From positions 10,672-39,812 of the forward strand of contig CAUDNR010000142.1 in assembly GCA_958430865.1 (NCBI GenBank): a stretch of 29,141 nucleotides of DNA, in the 5' to 3' direction. The translations under genes and the position numbers were made by a program. The notes under the pieces are model-generated. The model made no database searches and had not been told where the DNA came from. It saw nothing but the letters and a program-made list of their open reading frames with translations. The first letter of the stretch is position 1; every line of letters begins with the position of its first letter. The stretch comes from Entrophospora sp. SA101 (Eukaryota; Glomeromycota; Glomeromycetes; Entrophosporales; Entrophosporaceae). Shown here piece by piece: positions 11,605-19,194 of the stretch.

Positions 11605-11940
11605 TAGAGGTTGGAATCGTCCAAAAAATCCTTAGTCAACTACTAGTTGGTCAAAATTTCTTTTAGTCAACTATTTAGTCAATTATTTTTAGTTGACTAT
11701 TTAGTCGACTAAATTTTTTTAATACTAGTGTGTAACTAAGGTTGTGGGCAAAACCTCCTTAGTAATTGCTGAAATCATGGCAAAAATATATTAAATCTTA
11801 TCAAAAATCCTGTTGAAACTATGCCGAAATGACAAAACCTCAAAATGCGAAACTCTGCCAAAACTCTAATAAACAATTAATGTGTAACCTGCTGAAACCC
11901 TGCTGATTGATTTCTGGATGAGTTTTGGCAAGCAACCTTA
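11605..11940 (-). mobile_element. Truncated left-arm copy of the hAT element
   Basis: Mirror of 17206-17541. The outer terminus TAGAGGTTGGAATC starts at 11605, preceded by the target duplication TATTCTAC (11597-11604). Subterminal AGTCGACTA-type repeats follow to about 11725. The element then runs into the MITE (11737-11940) and stops. The transposase part, the other terminus and the second duplication are absent, which marks a rearrangement or mis-join after the transposon had inserted. Confidence 0.93.
11737..11940 (+). mobile_element. hAT-type MITE (TAAGGTTG family), left-arm copy at the junction
   Basis: Mirror of 17206-17409 except G instead of T at 11917. The outer flank keeps the duplication TGTGTAAC (11729-11736). 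The inner flank is CTTCTAGG (11941-11948), which does not match it. The copy therefore has mismatched flanks, as expected for a chimera of two MITE insertions. The G is also found at the equivalent position of the central copy (15588-15789). Confidence 0.92.
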
Positions 11941-12042
11941 CTTCTAGGAAACCATCTACAAACATTTTTTGCAATTACATATATTGTGATTACACTAACC
12001 ATACTAATTTGAATAATTGTAGTGCACCCATGTTATCACAAT

Positions 12043-12076
12043 AGTCGTATTTAGTTTATATAAACTAAATACGACT
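12043..12076. repeat. 34-bp perfect palindrome
   Basis: The half-site AGTCGTATTTAGTTTAT is followed directly by its exact reverse complement. It can extrude as a 17-bp stem with no loop. A smaller dyad, AGACTAT-A-ATAGTCT, follows at 12083-12097. It may be fused transposon termini or a protein-binding site. Confidence 0.95.
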
Positions 12077-12438
12077 TAGATTAGACTATAATAGTCTCAG
12101 GTGTGACAACGAGATCGTGTATATGTCGTCATTCGAGTGACGATTGGTTTACGAGTTCGTCATCACACTTGGGTACCCATGACCCACAAAAATGTGTTGA
12201 CAGATTTGTGTTTGTGTCGTCATCCCGCATGTGTCATGACAACAAAAATCTGACACCGTCGTCAGTGTCCTTCTGCGTTTTTTATTATAACCCAAATTCG
12301 ATAACATTATTTGTATACTGGTTTGGTAATTGTGGCCGATTTCTGCCATTAGGCTACATGGGTAAAAAATATATCTGACGATGCATTCAGTCATATATTG
12401 TCATTTGTGGGCCTGATGTGAGGGCTATGCCCAAACCT

Positions 12439-12604
12439 GGCACATAGTGCCGAATTGTTAACATATCTGGTAATACGCCAAAGCATCCAATGATGAGGCA
12501 CGTAGTGCCGAATTGTTAACATATCTGGTAATACGCCAAAGCATCCGATGATGAGGCACGTAGTGCCGAATTGTTAGCAGTTATTTGGTAATACGTCAAA
12601 GCAC
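12439..12604 (+). repeat. 58-bp tandem repeat, about 2.9 copies
   Basis: Units start at 12439, 12497 and 12555 with GGCACRTAGTGCCGAATTG, followed by taatacgccaaagcatcc. Each unit begins with the short palindrome GGCAC-GTA-GTGCC (ATA in the first). The third unit is more diverged. Confidence 0.9.
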
Positions 12605-12653
12605 AAATTTATCTTACCTTTTTCCTTATAATATTCTGCCTTGACGTATTACT
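12588..12653. repeat. 66-bp inverted repeat GTAATACGTCAA
   Basis: GTAATACGTCAAAGCA at 12588-12603 pairs with TGCCTTGACGTATTAC at 12638-12653 at 15 of 16 positions around a 34-base loop. It looks like a miniature transposon or stem-loop at the end of the tandem repeat. Confidence 0.75.
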
Positions 12654-12688
12654 TTTTTGATAACCTTGACGTATTACTTTTTTGATAA
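12639..12688 (+). repeat. 25-bp unit duplicated in tandem
   Basis: Two exact copies of a unit starting CCTTGACGTATTAC and ending ttttttgataa (12639-12663, 12664-12688). Confidence 0.95.
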
Positions 12689-12831
12689 CATTTGTATATT
12701 ACTGAATTGACATAAGGTACTAAAATCATGTGGCACAAAAATGGTTATTAACTAGAACTTATATGCGGGTTATATCAAAAAAAAAATAATAAAACTGTAA
12801 TGCAATCAATCATTATTTCTTGGAGTATTAA

Positions 12832-13128
12832 TTAATCCACAATACTCATATTAGCCATATTATCACTATTCCCTGTAGCGTTAATTTCATTATTTTCAGT
12901 AGAAGCTGATTCATGAGGCTCCGGATTTTGTCTGTTTGTTTCAGCTGTGCTGGTTTCACCATTACTTTGATTAATATCACTATGTCTTCTATTATCATTA
13001 GATCTCCCGCTATGAGTCATTGAACGCTCCCTATGACTAGTGGAATCTGCATGACAATTAGTGATGGTCACCAAAACTAAGGAGTTTTGAAATTGTTTAG
13101 TTTTGATAAGTTTCGAAACTAGTTTCAC
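12832..13128 (-). CDS. Ser/Asn/Thr-rich candidate terminal exon
   Basis: A 98-residue frame. From about residue 28 it is strikingly polar: HRERSMTHSGRSNDNRRHSD, then NGETSTAETNRQNPEPHESA and ENNEINATGNSDNM, ending MSIVD. Such low-complexity hydrophilic tails occur in fungal regulatory and nuclear proteins. On the minus strand cactaattgtcatgcag ends at 13047, a plausible branch point plus 3' splice site. The real coding part may therefore be 13046-12832 (last exon) with upstream exons at higher coordinates, but the tandem repeat and gap there prevent tracing it. The ATG at 13128 could be a shadow start. Function unknown. Confidence 0.5.
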   Translation of the reverse strand: MKLVSKLIKTKQFQNSLVLVTITNCHADSTSHRERSMTHSGRSNDNRRHSDINQSNGETSTAETNRQNPEPHESASTENNEINATGNSDNMANMSIVD

Positions 13129-13157
13129 AATGATCCTATTTTTTCAAAGTTATGAAA

Positions 13158-13250
13158 GTCAAAACCTATGTCAAAAGTCAAAACCTATGTCAAAAGTCAA
13201 AACCTATGTCAAAAGTCAAAACCTATGTCAAAAGTCAAAACCTATGTCAA
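13158..13250 (+). repeat. 19-bp tandem repeat running into the gap
   Basis: Five near-identical units of GTCAAAACCTATGTCAAAA, the last cut by the Ns. The true copy number is unknown. Confidence 0.97.
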
Positions 13251-13260
13251 NNNNNNNNNN
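13251..13260. other. Scaffold gap of 10 N
   Basis: Ten Ns directly after a 19-bp tandem repeat, the usual place for a short-read contig to end. The window is thus two contigs, 1-13250 and 13261-29141, and each carries one arm. Confidence 0.98.
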
Positions 13261-13482
13261 TGTTTGATTTTTGTTCAAATTAAATTATCTAAGAATATAA
13301 TAATAACAACAATATCAGTATGTAATAAGTAATGATATTGTGTAAATTAAATATAAAAAATACAATCTCCGCATATTTATTCATTAACTCCAAGTTACCA
13401 TCTGATTATAGTATATTAAATATGAAAAATAATCTTAATACAGTGCATAATGTGTTAAGCCATCGAATCTACCTAATATACA

Positions 13483-13562
13483 GGTGGATCTTTCAATCGA
13501 AGGTGCTACTGCAGTGATAATGCAAGAAAATTGGGAAACATTATTTTGTTCTCAACAAAAAT
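13483..13562 (+). CDS. Possible terminal exon
   Basis: After cctaatatacag, which fits a branch site and 3' splice site, the frame reads VDLSIEGATAVIMQENWE and TLFCSQQK before TAA. Composition is protein-like but the block is very short. The overlapping 61-codon frame 13332-13517 would be a shadow if this is right. Confidence 0.3.
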
Positions 13563-14600
13563 AAATATTTTTATTAATAATTTTGCTATTTACTATAAAT
13601 ATTGTATTGAAATGTAGTGCAGATCATTAAATTTTGTGGACATTTTCTATGATGAAAATCATTTATAAGGAGGTCTCTACCCTTAAATGATAATTAAATT
13701 TTTTAAATGTAAATTTGTAAATTTATAAATTAGCATAATACCACTTACAATCTCTGATTCACAACTTGATTTCCACATTCAATTAATTGTTGAAAAATTT
13801 TTTTTTATTATATTAATATTAAAAATTATTTATTTATTTACTAATATAGAGAGAGTGAACTATATGTTTAAAGAATCCTACAAAATAAATGAACTTTGAT
13901 TTTTAGTCAAATAAAAGCTAATATAAAACATCACAAAGATCCACATTATGAGCACATTCTTGAAATAATTTTAATTCATTTGATTTTGAAAAACAAAATA
14001 AAAATAGGCTCTATCATTTCTATGGTTCTATTCATAATACAAATTCTTTATTTGAATTAAAAAAAATTTATTCAAATTAAAAAATTTATTTGAATTATTA
14101 GTTTATTCAAATAAACTTTCAATGTAATTTGAATACTCAAATTCATAACAAATAAAATGAATAATTTGAATAAACCTTATTCGAATAGAAGCCTAACCAA
14201 TACATTCCTCAATTAAATGTAAGATAAAGTGTTTTTTTCAGCATGCATTCCATCTACGCATATTTTTCATTTTTCATATTGTATTAGTATGTGGTCATGC
14301 CTAAAATAATTAAAATATGAATTATCTTTTGTTTGTATGTTGATTTTATTTATTTTGCACAGTGTGTAAAGAAATTATTGGCAATTACATATTTGATCAT
14401 TACACAACAAATAAACATGATTAATACTAATGCTTAAGTTATCAGGAACATCCAATGAAGTCAGATTTTGATTTGGAGCTTTTTTGGTTAAAGTCAGGTT
14501 GCTGCATTGCATATTTTTAATGGTTAAGTTTGTGTATTTTTATGGTCAATCAATATATATACTTATTTATTATATATAGTGATCAAATGTTTGTTGCAGT
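13563..14600. other. AT-rich stretch with short inverted repeats
   Basis: 14046-14190 carries many attcaaataa / ttatttgaat motifs in both orientations. A related stretch (ttattcattttatttgtt) lies in the arms near 19160. About 14372-14420 resembles 11970-12000 (gcaattacatat...attacac). No gene is supported. Confidence 0.45.
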
Positions 14601-14733
14601 TTACTTTGAGACTTATGGACATCATTGCTACACCAAAGAGCCAATAACAGATTTGGATGATATATCTTATATATATTTACATGATTATATTACAATCCAC
14701 CATTTGTTTAGTGATTTAACCAGAGAAGTATAA
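14601..14733 (+). CDS. Possible short exon, unrecognised
   Basis: After gtttgttgcag (acceptor-like) the frame contains VYFETYGHHCYTKEPITDLD and ends LFSDLTREV at TAA. Acidic and aromatic. It belongs to a 67-codon frame opening at 14530. There is no domain; it may be chance. Confidence 0.25.
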
Positions 14734-15002
14734 TATTTTAACTTGTCACCTTGCTTCTAATATTGTTTATCACATTGGACTGACTAGTGTATTAATTGAA
14801 AAAAACATATTGAAGTTGCAAGCAAATGTTTATTTTTGATTACTTTGGCCAAGAGGATATAATTGGAACAAATATTTGAGATTGTAACTGTAATATAAAT
14901 AACATAAATACAATGCATATATTTTTTAATTCTTAATGTATATACAAATTAATTTGTTTGTTTCATTTTGCTTATAAAAATGATTTTATGTTGAAAGCTG
15001 GA

Positions 15003-15152
15003 TTAGTCCAAAATCACATGGTGATCAAAGGTCAGAGGATTAGTTTGCTTACTTTTCCCAATTATCTGATGCAAGGTGCTAACTTTTGTGTCAGTTGCAT
15101 TCACTTCATTGACAATCACTTCGTTGACAATGTGAGATAGTAAATCTTGGAC
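15003..15152 (-). CDS. Possible terminal exon with NEV repeats
   Basis: The minus strand shows ttgatag (acceptor-like) directly before an open frame of 49 residues plus stop. It contains HIVNEVIVNEVNATDTKVST and GKSKQTNPLTFDHHVILD, well-mixed and charged. There is no ATG in the block, so it would be a last exon. The plus-strand 60-codon frame 14958-15140 would then be a shadow. The duplicated VNEV segment is related at DNA level to the tandem repeat at 10835-10908. Family unknown. Confidence 0.4.
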   Translation of the reverse strand, partial: VQDLLSHIVNEVIVNEVNATDTKVSTLHQIIGKSKQTNPLTFDHHVILD

Positions 15153-15513
15153 CTATCAATTGCCCAGTTAATATTGACTATTTAGAACGAACCTACTACG
15201 GAGGTCATGTGATGCACTAAATATTACATCACGATCAACGACCATCTTTCTATATATTATTGTAATGGTTGCACCGCATATCATGTAATGTTATACTGAA
15301 GATATTTATCTATATACTTATAGTGCAAGTCACTTAGTCCAATCAAAAATCCAATAAAAATTTTACAGTCACATGATTTTTGAAGATTGTCAAGTGCCAA
15401 ATAAATATATTAAAATTTTTCTTTTACATATATACATATGTAAATGATGATTAGAACAACAATAATGATTATAATGATGTTATTAAATATAAGTTAAAAT
15501 AAAAGAGAAATTT
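15153..15513. other. AT-rich stretch, no gene
   Basis: Nothing coding on either strand. Two tgatgcac / gtgcaa-type short dyads only. Confidence 0.45.
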
Positions 15514-16390
15514 ATATAAACTATTGAATGATTGATAAAACCTTTGTTAGTATAGATCTTGTCCTTAAAGCTTACTTCAATTACTCCTAAGGTTGTGGGC
15601 GAAACCTCTTAATGACTGTCGAAACTCTGTTGAAACTCTAATGAACAATTAATGTGTAACCTGTCGAAACTCTGATGATTGGCAAAAACCCCAAATGCGA
15701 AACTCTGCCGAAACTCTAATAAACAATTAATGTGTAACCTGTCAAAACTCTGTCGATTGATTTCTGGAGGAGTTTCTCCCGCAACCTTAATTACTCCTAC
15801 ACAAACTATTAAATAATTGATAAACATTTGTTAGAATATTTTGCAAGCTTCATAGATCTTGCTTGGCCTTAAAACTTACTTTGATTACTCCTGCACAAAC
15901 TATTGAATAATTAATAAAACATTTGTTAGAATACTTTGCAAGCTTCATAGGTCTTGTTCTTAACACTTGTACAAACTATCAAATAATTGATAAAACGTTT
16001 GTTGGAATATTTTGTAAGCTTTTTCGATCTTGTCCTTAACAATTGTACAAACTATTGAATAATTGATAAAATTTTTGTTAGAATATTTTGCAAGCTTCAT
16101 AGATCTTGTCCTTAAAACTTACTTTGATAAACTATTGAATAATTAATTAGAATATTTTGCAAACTTCATAGATCCTGTCCTTAACACTTGTACAAACTAT
16201 TGAATAATTAATAAAATGTTCATTAGAATATTTTGTAAGCTTCATAGATCTTGTCCTTAAAACTTACTTTGATAAACTATTGAATAATTAATAAATGTTT
16301 GTTAGAATATTTTGCAAGCTTCATAGATCTTGTCCTTAACACTTGTATAAACTATTGAATAATTAATAAAATGTTTGCTAGAATATTTTG
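15514..16390 (+). repeat. Tandem array with alternating linkers, about nine units
   Basis: The core aaactattgaataattaat...gttagaatattttgcaagcttcatagatcttgtcc recurs about nine times with a 65-95-bp period. The linkers are of two kinds, cttaaaacttactttgat (some extended by tactcctgcac) and cttaacacttgtac. In the last five units they alternate, so the array looks like a two-monomer higher-order repeat. The 15588-15789 MITE interrupts the first linker. Confidence 0.9.
15588..15789 (+). mobile_element. hAT-type MITE (TAAGGTTG family), central copy
   Basis: 202 bp with termini TAAGGTTG / CAACCTTA and a perfect 8-bp target duplication ATTACTCC at 15580-15587 and 15790-15797. It is inserted in a unit of the 15514-16390 tandem array; the array sequence rejoins across it. 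The interior holds a roughly 80-bp segment in two imperfect copies (around aacaattaatgtgtaacctg), unlike the arm copies. An open frame on the minus strand across it only reads this repeat. Confidence 0.92.
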
Positions 16391-16480
16391 TCAAATGTAA
16401 CCAATAAAATCAATTAGTGAATTTTTAATTTTTTAAATTTTTCCTTTTAACTAAATAAAATAAATAATAAAATTAACAAA

Positions 16481-16640
16481 AGGAAGGGTCATCTCAATGA
16501 GATGAAATTGTGATTTTGTAGAGGAAAGTCTTGGCTTCAAATACACAATTTATTTTGGGGTGTTGCATTTCCATTTTTGGAGAATTTGAAAATCTACACA
16601 ACCAATAAAAAGTTGTGGGACTAAATGGCTTGCACTATAT
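16481..16640 (+). repeat. Possible tRNA-derived SINE
   Basis: About 16489-16504 (tcatctcaatgagatg) is a weak A-box candidate. About 40 nt later, gtcttggcttcaaatac (16529-16544) closely resembles a pol III B box (GGTTCAAAYC). No cloverleaf forms, so this is not a tRNA gene. The downstream body has no known match in my memory. Confidence 0.3.
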
Positions 16641-16854
16641 GTATTTCATGTATTACTAATTTTTATTTAGAATTAGTAATTAGTTAATAAGCATATTATT
16701 AGAGAGTAGAATATAGAGGTTGGAATCAACTAAAATAGTCGACTAACTTTTTTTTTAAACAACTAATAGTTGACTAATACTAATTATTATTATTATCTGG
16801 CCAATTATAAATGAAAACATTTTTTGTGGTACAAAAAAATTTAAAAATAAAATA

Positions 16855-17115
16855 ATGGAAAATAATAAAAATAAATATGTGGAGTATCAATATTATGAAG
16901 AAGATGATAATGGTGGTGTTGGTGCTGGTGTTGGTGATAATTATCCATGCGAAATAATAAACATTGATACAAGGTCAAATCATTCCAACAATTCGTTGAC
17001 TTCGAGCTCAAGCAGTGGTTCTAGACCTTTAAAAAAACGAATTATAACATATAGCTTCATATGGAGAAAATTAAAGATTCAAATTTGTAATCGGCAAATT
17101 AAAAAAAAACATTAA
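16855..17115 (+). pseudogene. hAT transposase N-terminus with start of BED zinc finger, truncated
   Basis: An 86-residue frame starts at the ATG at 16855, 141 bp inside the hAT terminus. It opens with an acidic, Tyr/Glu/Asp-rich stretch (about residues 1-18), then a Gly/Val run (20-27) and a Ser/Asn-rich linker (41-56). A basic RPLKKR motif follows, then an aromatic YSFIW at about residues 66-70 with one Cys near 77. The low-complexity linker, basic patch and aromatic-x-x-W resemble the lead-in of BED-type zinc fingers in fungal hAT transposases. The remaining zinc ligands, the DDE/RNase H-like core and the hAT dimerisation domain are missing, and the frame ends in a Lys-rich tail. The product cannot catalyse transposition; it is what remains after internal deletion. 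The family call rests on motif resemblance plus the enclosing hAT ends. Confidence 0.62.
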
Positions 17116-17205
17116 TAATAATGAAACAGAATGAATATTCTAATTAAATAGGATGTTATTCCCATGACTAGTGTGTGACCATTTTGCAAAGCAAATGGTT
17201 ACACA

Positions 17206-17409
17206 TAAGGTTGCTTGCCAAAACTCATACAGAAATCAATCAGCAGGGTTTCAGCAGGTTACACATTAATTGTTTATTAGAGTTTTGGCAGAGTTTCGCA
17301 TTTTGAGGTTTTGTCATTTCGGCATAGTTTCAACAGGATTTTTGATAAGATTTAATATATTTTTGCCATGATTTCAGCAATTACTAAGGAGGTTTTGCCC
17401 ACAACCTTA
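17206..17409 (-). mobile_element. hAT-type MITE (TAAGGTTG family), right-arm copy
   Basis: The termini read TAAGGTTG and CAACCTTA and fit YARNG. A perfect 8-bp target duplication GTTACACA lies at 17198-17205 and 17410-17417. It is 204 bp, non-coding, with repeated gaaactct-type units inside. It is inserted in the older hAT element. Its end at 17206 is also the inner limit of the inverted repeat. Confidence 0.93.
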
Positions 17410-17549
17410 GTTACACACTAGTATTAAAAAAATTTAGTCGACTAAATAGTCAACTAAAAATAATTGACTAAATAGTTGACTAAAAGAAATTTTGACCAAC
17501 TAGTAGTTGACTAAGGATTTTTTGGACGATTCCAACCTCTAGTAGAATA

Positions 17550-18032
17550 GCACAAATCACATTATTTGTACTGCCCCAAGAGGTATAAATATACTTGGTT
17601 TAGACCAAGTTAATAACAATATTGTTGATAACAATAGCATAATAATAACTCTTAACACTCTAAATAAATATATAACCCTTAGATAAAATAGTCTTTGATT
17701 GTACTTAACTACTAAACTCAGTGTGATTGATTCCTAGCCCTTTTAATGAATGACCTTTAATTATTAGTTGGGAACCCTTTAATTATTAAACATATTGCCA
17801 AGGGGACGCCTTTAGAATATACATGGATACTGCAATCTAGGGATCTTTTATCCAGACTGTGTGCCATAAGATAAAAGAAGTATTGACTGTAAGTCAGTAG
17901 GCAAAGTAAGTCCTAGCTGTGTGTTGATATTTAGACTTAGTGTCAATAGGTATAATTATGGGCTGTAATTCAGGGGCAAAGTAAACCCAAACATAAGAAT
18001 TACCTAGTAAGTATGTAACTCGGGATTGCATG
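17550..18032. other. Unassigned segment between two hAT insertions, right-arm copy
   Basis: Mirror of 11114-11596. Confidence 0.45.
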
Positions 18033-18040
18033 TTTGCAAC

Positions 18041-18226
18041 CAGTGTTGTGACCCGAAACTCTGAGTTTAGGGAAAGCCAGAAACAGAAACTAACAGAAAC
18101 CACCCGAAACTAGTTTAGGCTAGTAGTTTATGTTAAGGTTTAGGTTTAGGTTTAGTTTTCTGCTTAGTGTAAGTTCATTTTCCAAAACATTTTGGGAAGC
18201 CAAAAGAGTTTCTGGTCACAACACTG
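18041..18226 (-). mobile_element. hAT-type MITE (CAGTGTTGTGACC family), right arm
   Basis: Mirror of 10920-11105, with the target duplication TTTGCAAC at 18033-18040 and 18227-18234. Confidence 0.93.
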
Positions 18227-18500
18227 TTTGCAACAGTCATTTTGTTGATAGTTCATTTCATCAATAGTTCATTTCATTGACAATTCATTTCATTGACAAA
18301 CACTTCACTGACAGTTAGTTTACATGTGATGATAGTGATGGTGATGATATTGTCACTGACTATTTTGGTGATGACAATTAATATTTTTAATAGTGTGAAT
18401 CAGACAAATTGACAATATAGTATTGAGGTTTTGTTTGAATCAAAACTCAGGAAATATTTATTTTTCTGATAATGATTCTTCTCAACCATTTAAAAAATTT

Positions 18501-18660
18501 AGTCAGAAAATGTATGGTTTTTCCATACATTTTCCACATATTTTGTATGGAATATGTATGGAATTATACATTAAAGAACACTTTTCCATACATTTTTGCC
18601 CTGAAAATGCACCAAAAATGTATGGAAAATACATGGAATATGCATGGAATATGTATGGAA
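18501..18660. repeat. CATACATTTTCC repeat cluster, right-arm copy
   Basis: Mirror of 10486-10645; the repeat-derived frame is plus strand, 18423-18713. Confidence 0.65.
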
Positions 18661-19014
18661 TTATAATTTTATTATTTAACAGGTGTAGAATAAAGTTGCT
18701 ATTTCCACTTTAACAAGGTAAAATATGGAGTAAATCAAACTAAAATTGATGTTTACTTATTGCCTAATTTAGTTCATAAATAGTTAAGTTTTTTTGTCAC
18801 ACATTGAATATTAATATAAAAATACTAATCTTGACACAATGGATTTTAAAATTTCCTTATGTGTTCTCTAACTATAATGAAATATAAGGCTTGAAATATT
18901 TACTTTATATATAAAAAATATAATTTTTTTTTTGCAAATGTTTTGTTTTTCGAAAAAGATTTAATTGAACTCTTTCTCACATGAATTACTCAGCTTTTCA
19001 AAATCTTCTAATGC

Positions 19015-19194
19015 ATGCTGAAAATAAAAGCTTCTCTTCAACAAATTAAATTATGGATATCTAGATTTAATCAATGTTACAAAGAACAAGCACTGAAATT
19101 GCAATTGAAACAATGCTCACAATTTCTTGTTCTTAAACTAATGATCCAAATAAAATTTATTCATTTTATTTGTTTCATTTGTTTATTTGAATAA
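19015..19194 (+). CDS. Possible 59-residue ORF
   Basis: ATG at 19015 and TAA at 19192-19194. It contains SLQQIKLWISRF and YKEQALKLQLKQCSQFLVLK, an amphipathic, coiled-coil-like stretch, then a Phe/Ile/Cys-rich end. The same frame upstream (from 18949) is open apart from TGA and TAA. It may be a relic of a longer protein. No family recognised. Confidence 0.3.
   Translation: MLKIKASLQQIKLWISRFNQCYKEQALKLQLKQCSQFLVLKLMIQIKFIHFICFICLFE

Larger units (their letters stand above)
5..11940 (+). repeat. Left arm of giant inverted repeat
   Basis: Each base pairs with position 29146 minus itself in the right arm. I compared many blocks (ends, ORFs, a TTTTA microsatellite, poly-A tracts, both nested transposons) and found a constant coordinate sum and a single substitution, G at 11917 versus T in the right-arm complement. 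The inner end coincides with the last base of a hAT-type MITE and the sequence diverges completely from 11941. The left arm lacks the inner target-site duplication that the right arm keeps, so it is the derived copy. Confidence 0.97.
12100..12690. other. CpG-dense island with TGACG/CGTCA motifs
   Basis: I count 13 CpG in 12101-12300, against none in 28201-28400 of the arm. CGTCA or TGACG recurs more than ten times. Open frames on both strands (12103-12378 plus, 12149-12394 minus) show no domain and overlap each other. It is probably a young or selectively maintained repeat, or a regulatory region. Confidence 0.55.
11941..17205. other. Unique spacer between the two arms
   Basis: This is 5,265 bp with no counterpart on the other side of the symmetry axis (about 14573). 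It contains a 10-N gap, a CpG-dense block, tandem arrays, small candidate exons and the left half of a hAT element. Sequence left of the gap (11941-13250) and right of it (13261-17205) may not be truly adjacent. Confidence 0.9.
16714..17541 (+). mobile_element. Complete hAT-family element with nested MITE
   Basis: Terminal inverted repeats TAGAGGTTGGAATC (16714-16727) and its complement (17528-17541) fit the hAT YARNG terminus. The element is bordered by a perfect 8-bp target duplication GTAGAATA at 16706-16713 and 17542-17549, the hAT hallmark. Both subterminal regions carry repeated AGTCGACTA / AGTTGACTA motifs, which in hAT elements typically bind transposase. Inside are the first 86 codons of a transposase (16855-17115) and a second, MITE-type hAT insertion (17206-17409). 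Removing the MITE and one copy of its duplication leaves about 616 bp, so this is an internally deleted, non-autonomous derivative. Confidence 0.93.

Noticed and set aside
12439..13250. CRISPR array from the tandem repeats
   Set aside because: Repeats are contiguous with no unique spacers, and the context is eukaryotic.
15609..15827. 72-codon minus-strand frame
   Set aside because: Lies across the central MITE; its repeated QSFDRLHINC peptide is just the element's internal duplication.
16481..16560. tRNA gene
   Set aside because: Internal promoter-like motifs only; no acceptor stem or cloverleaf can be drawn.
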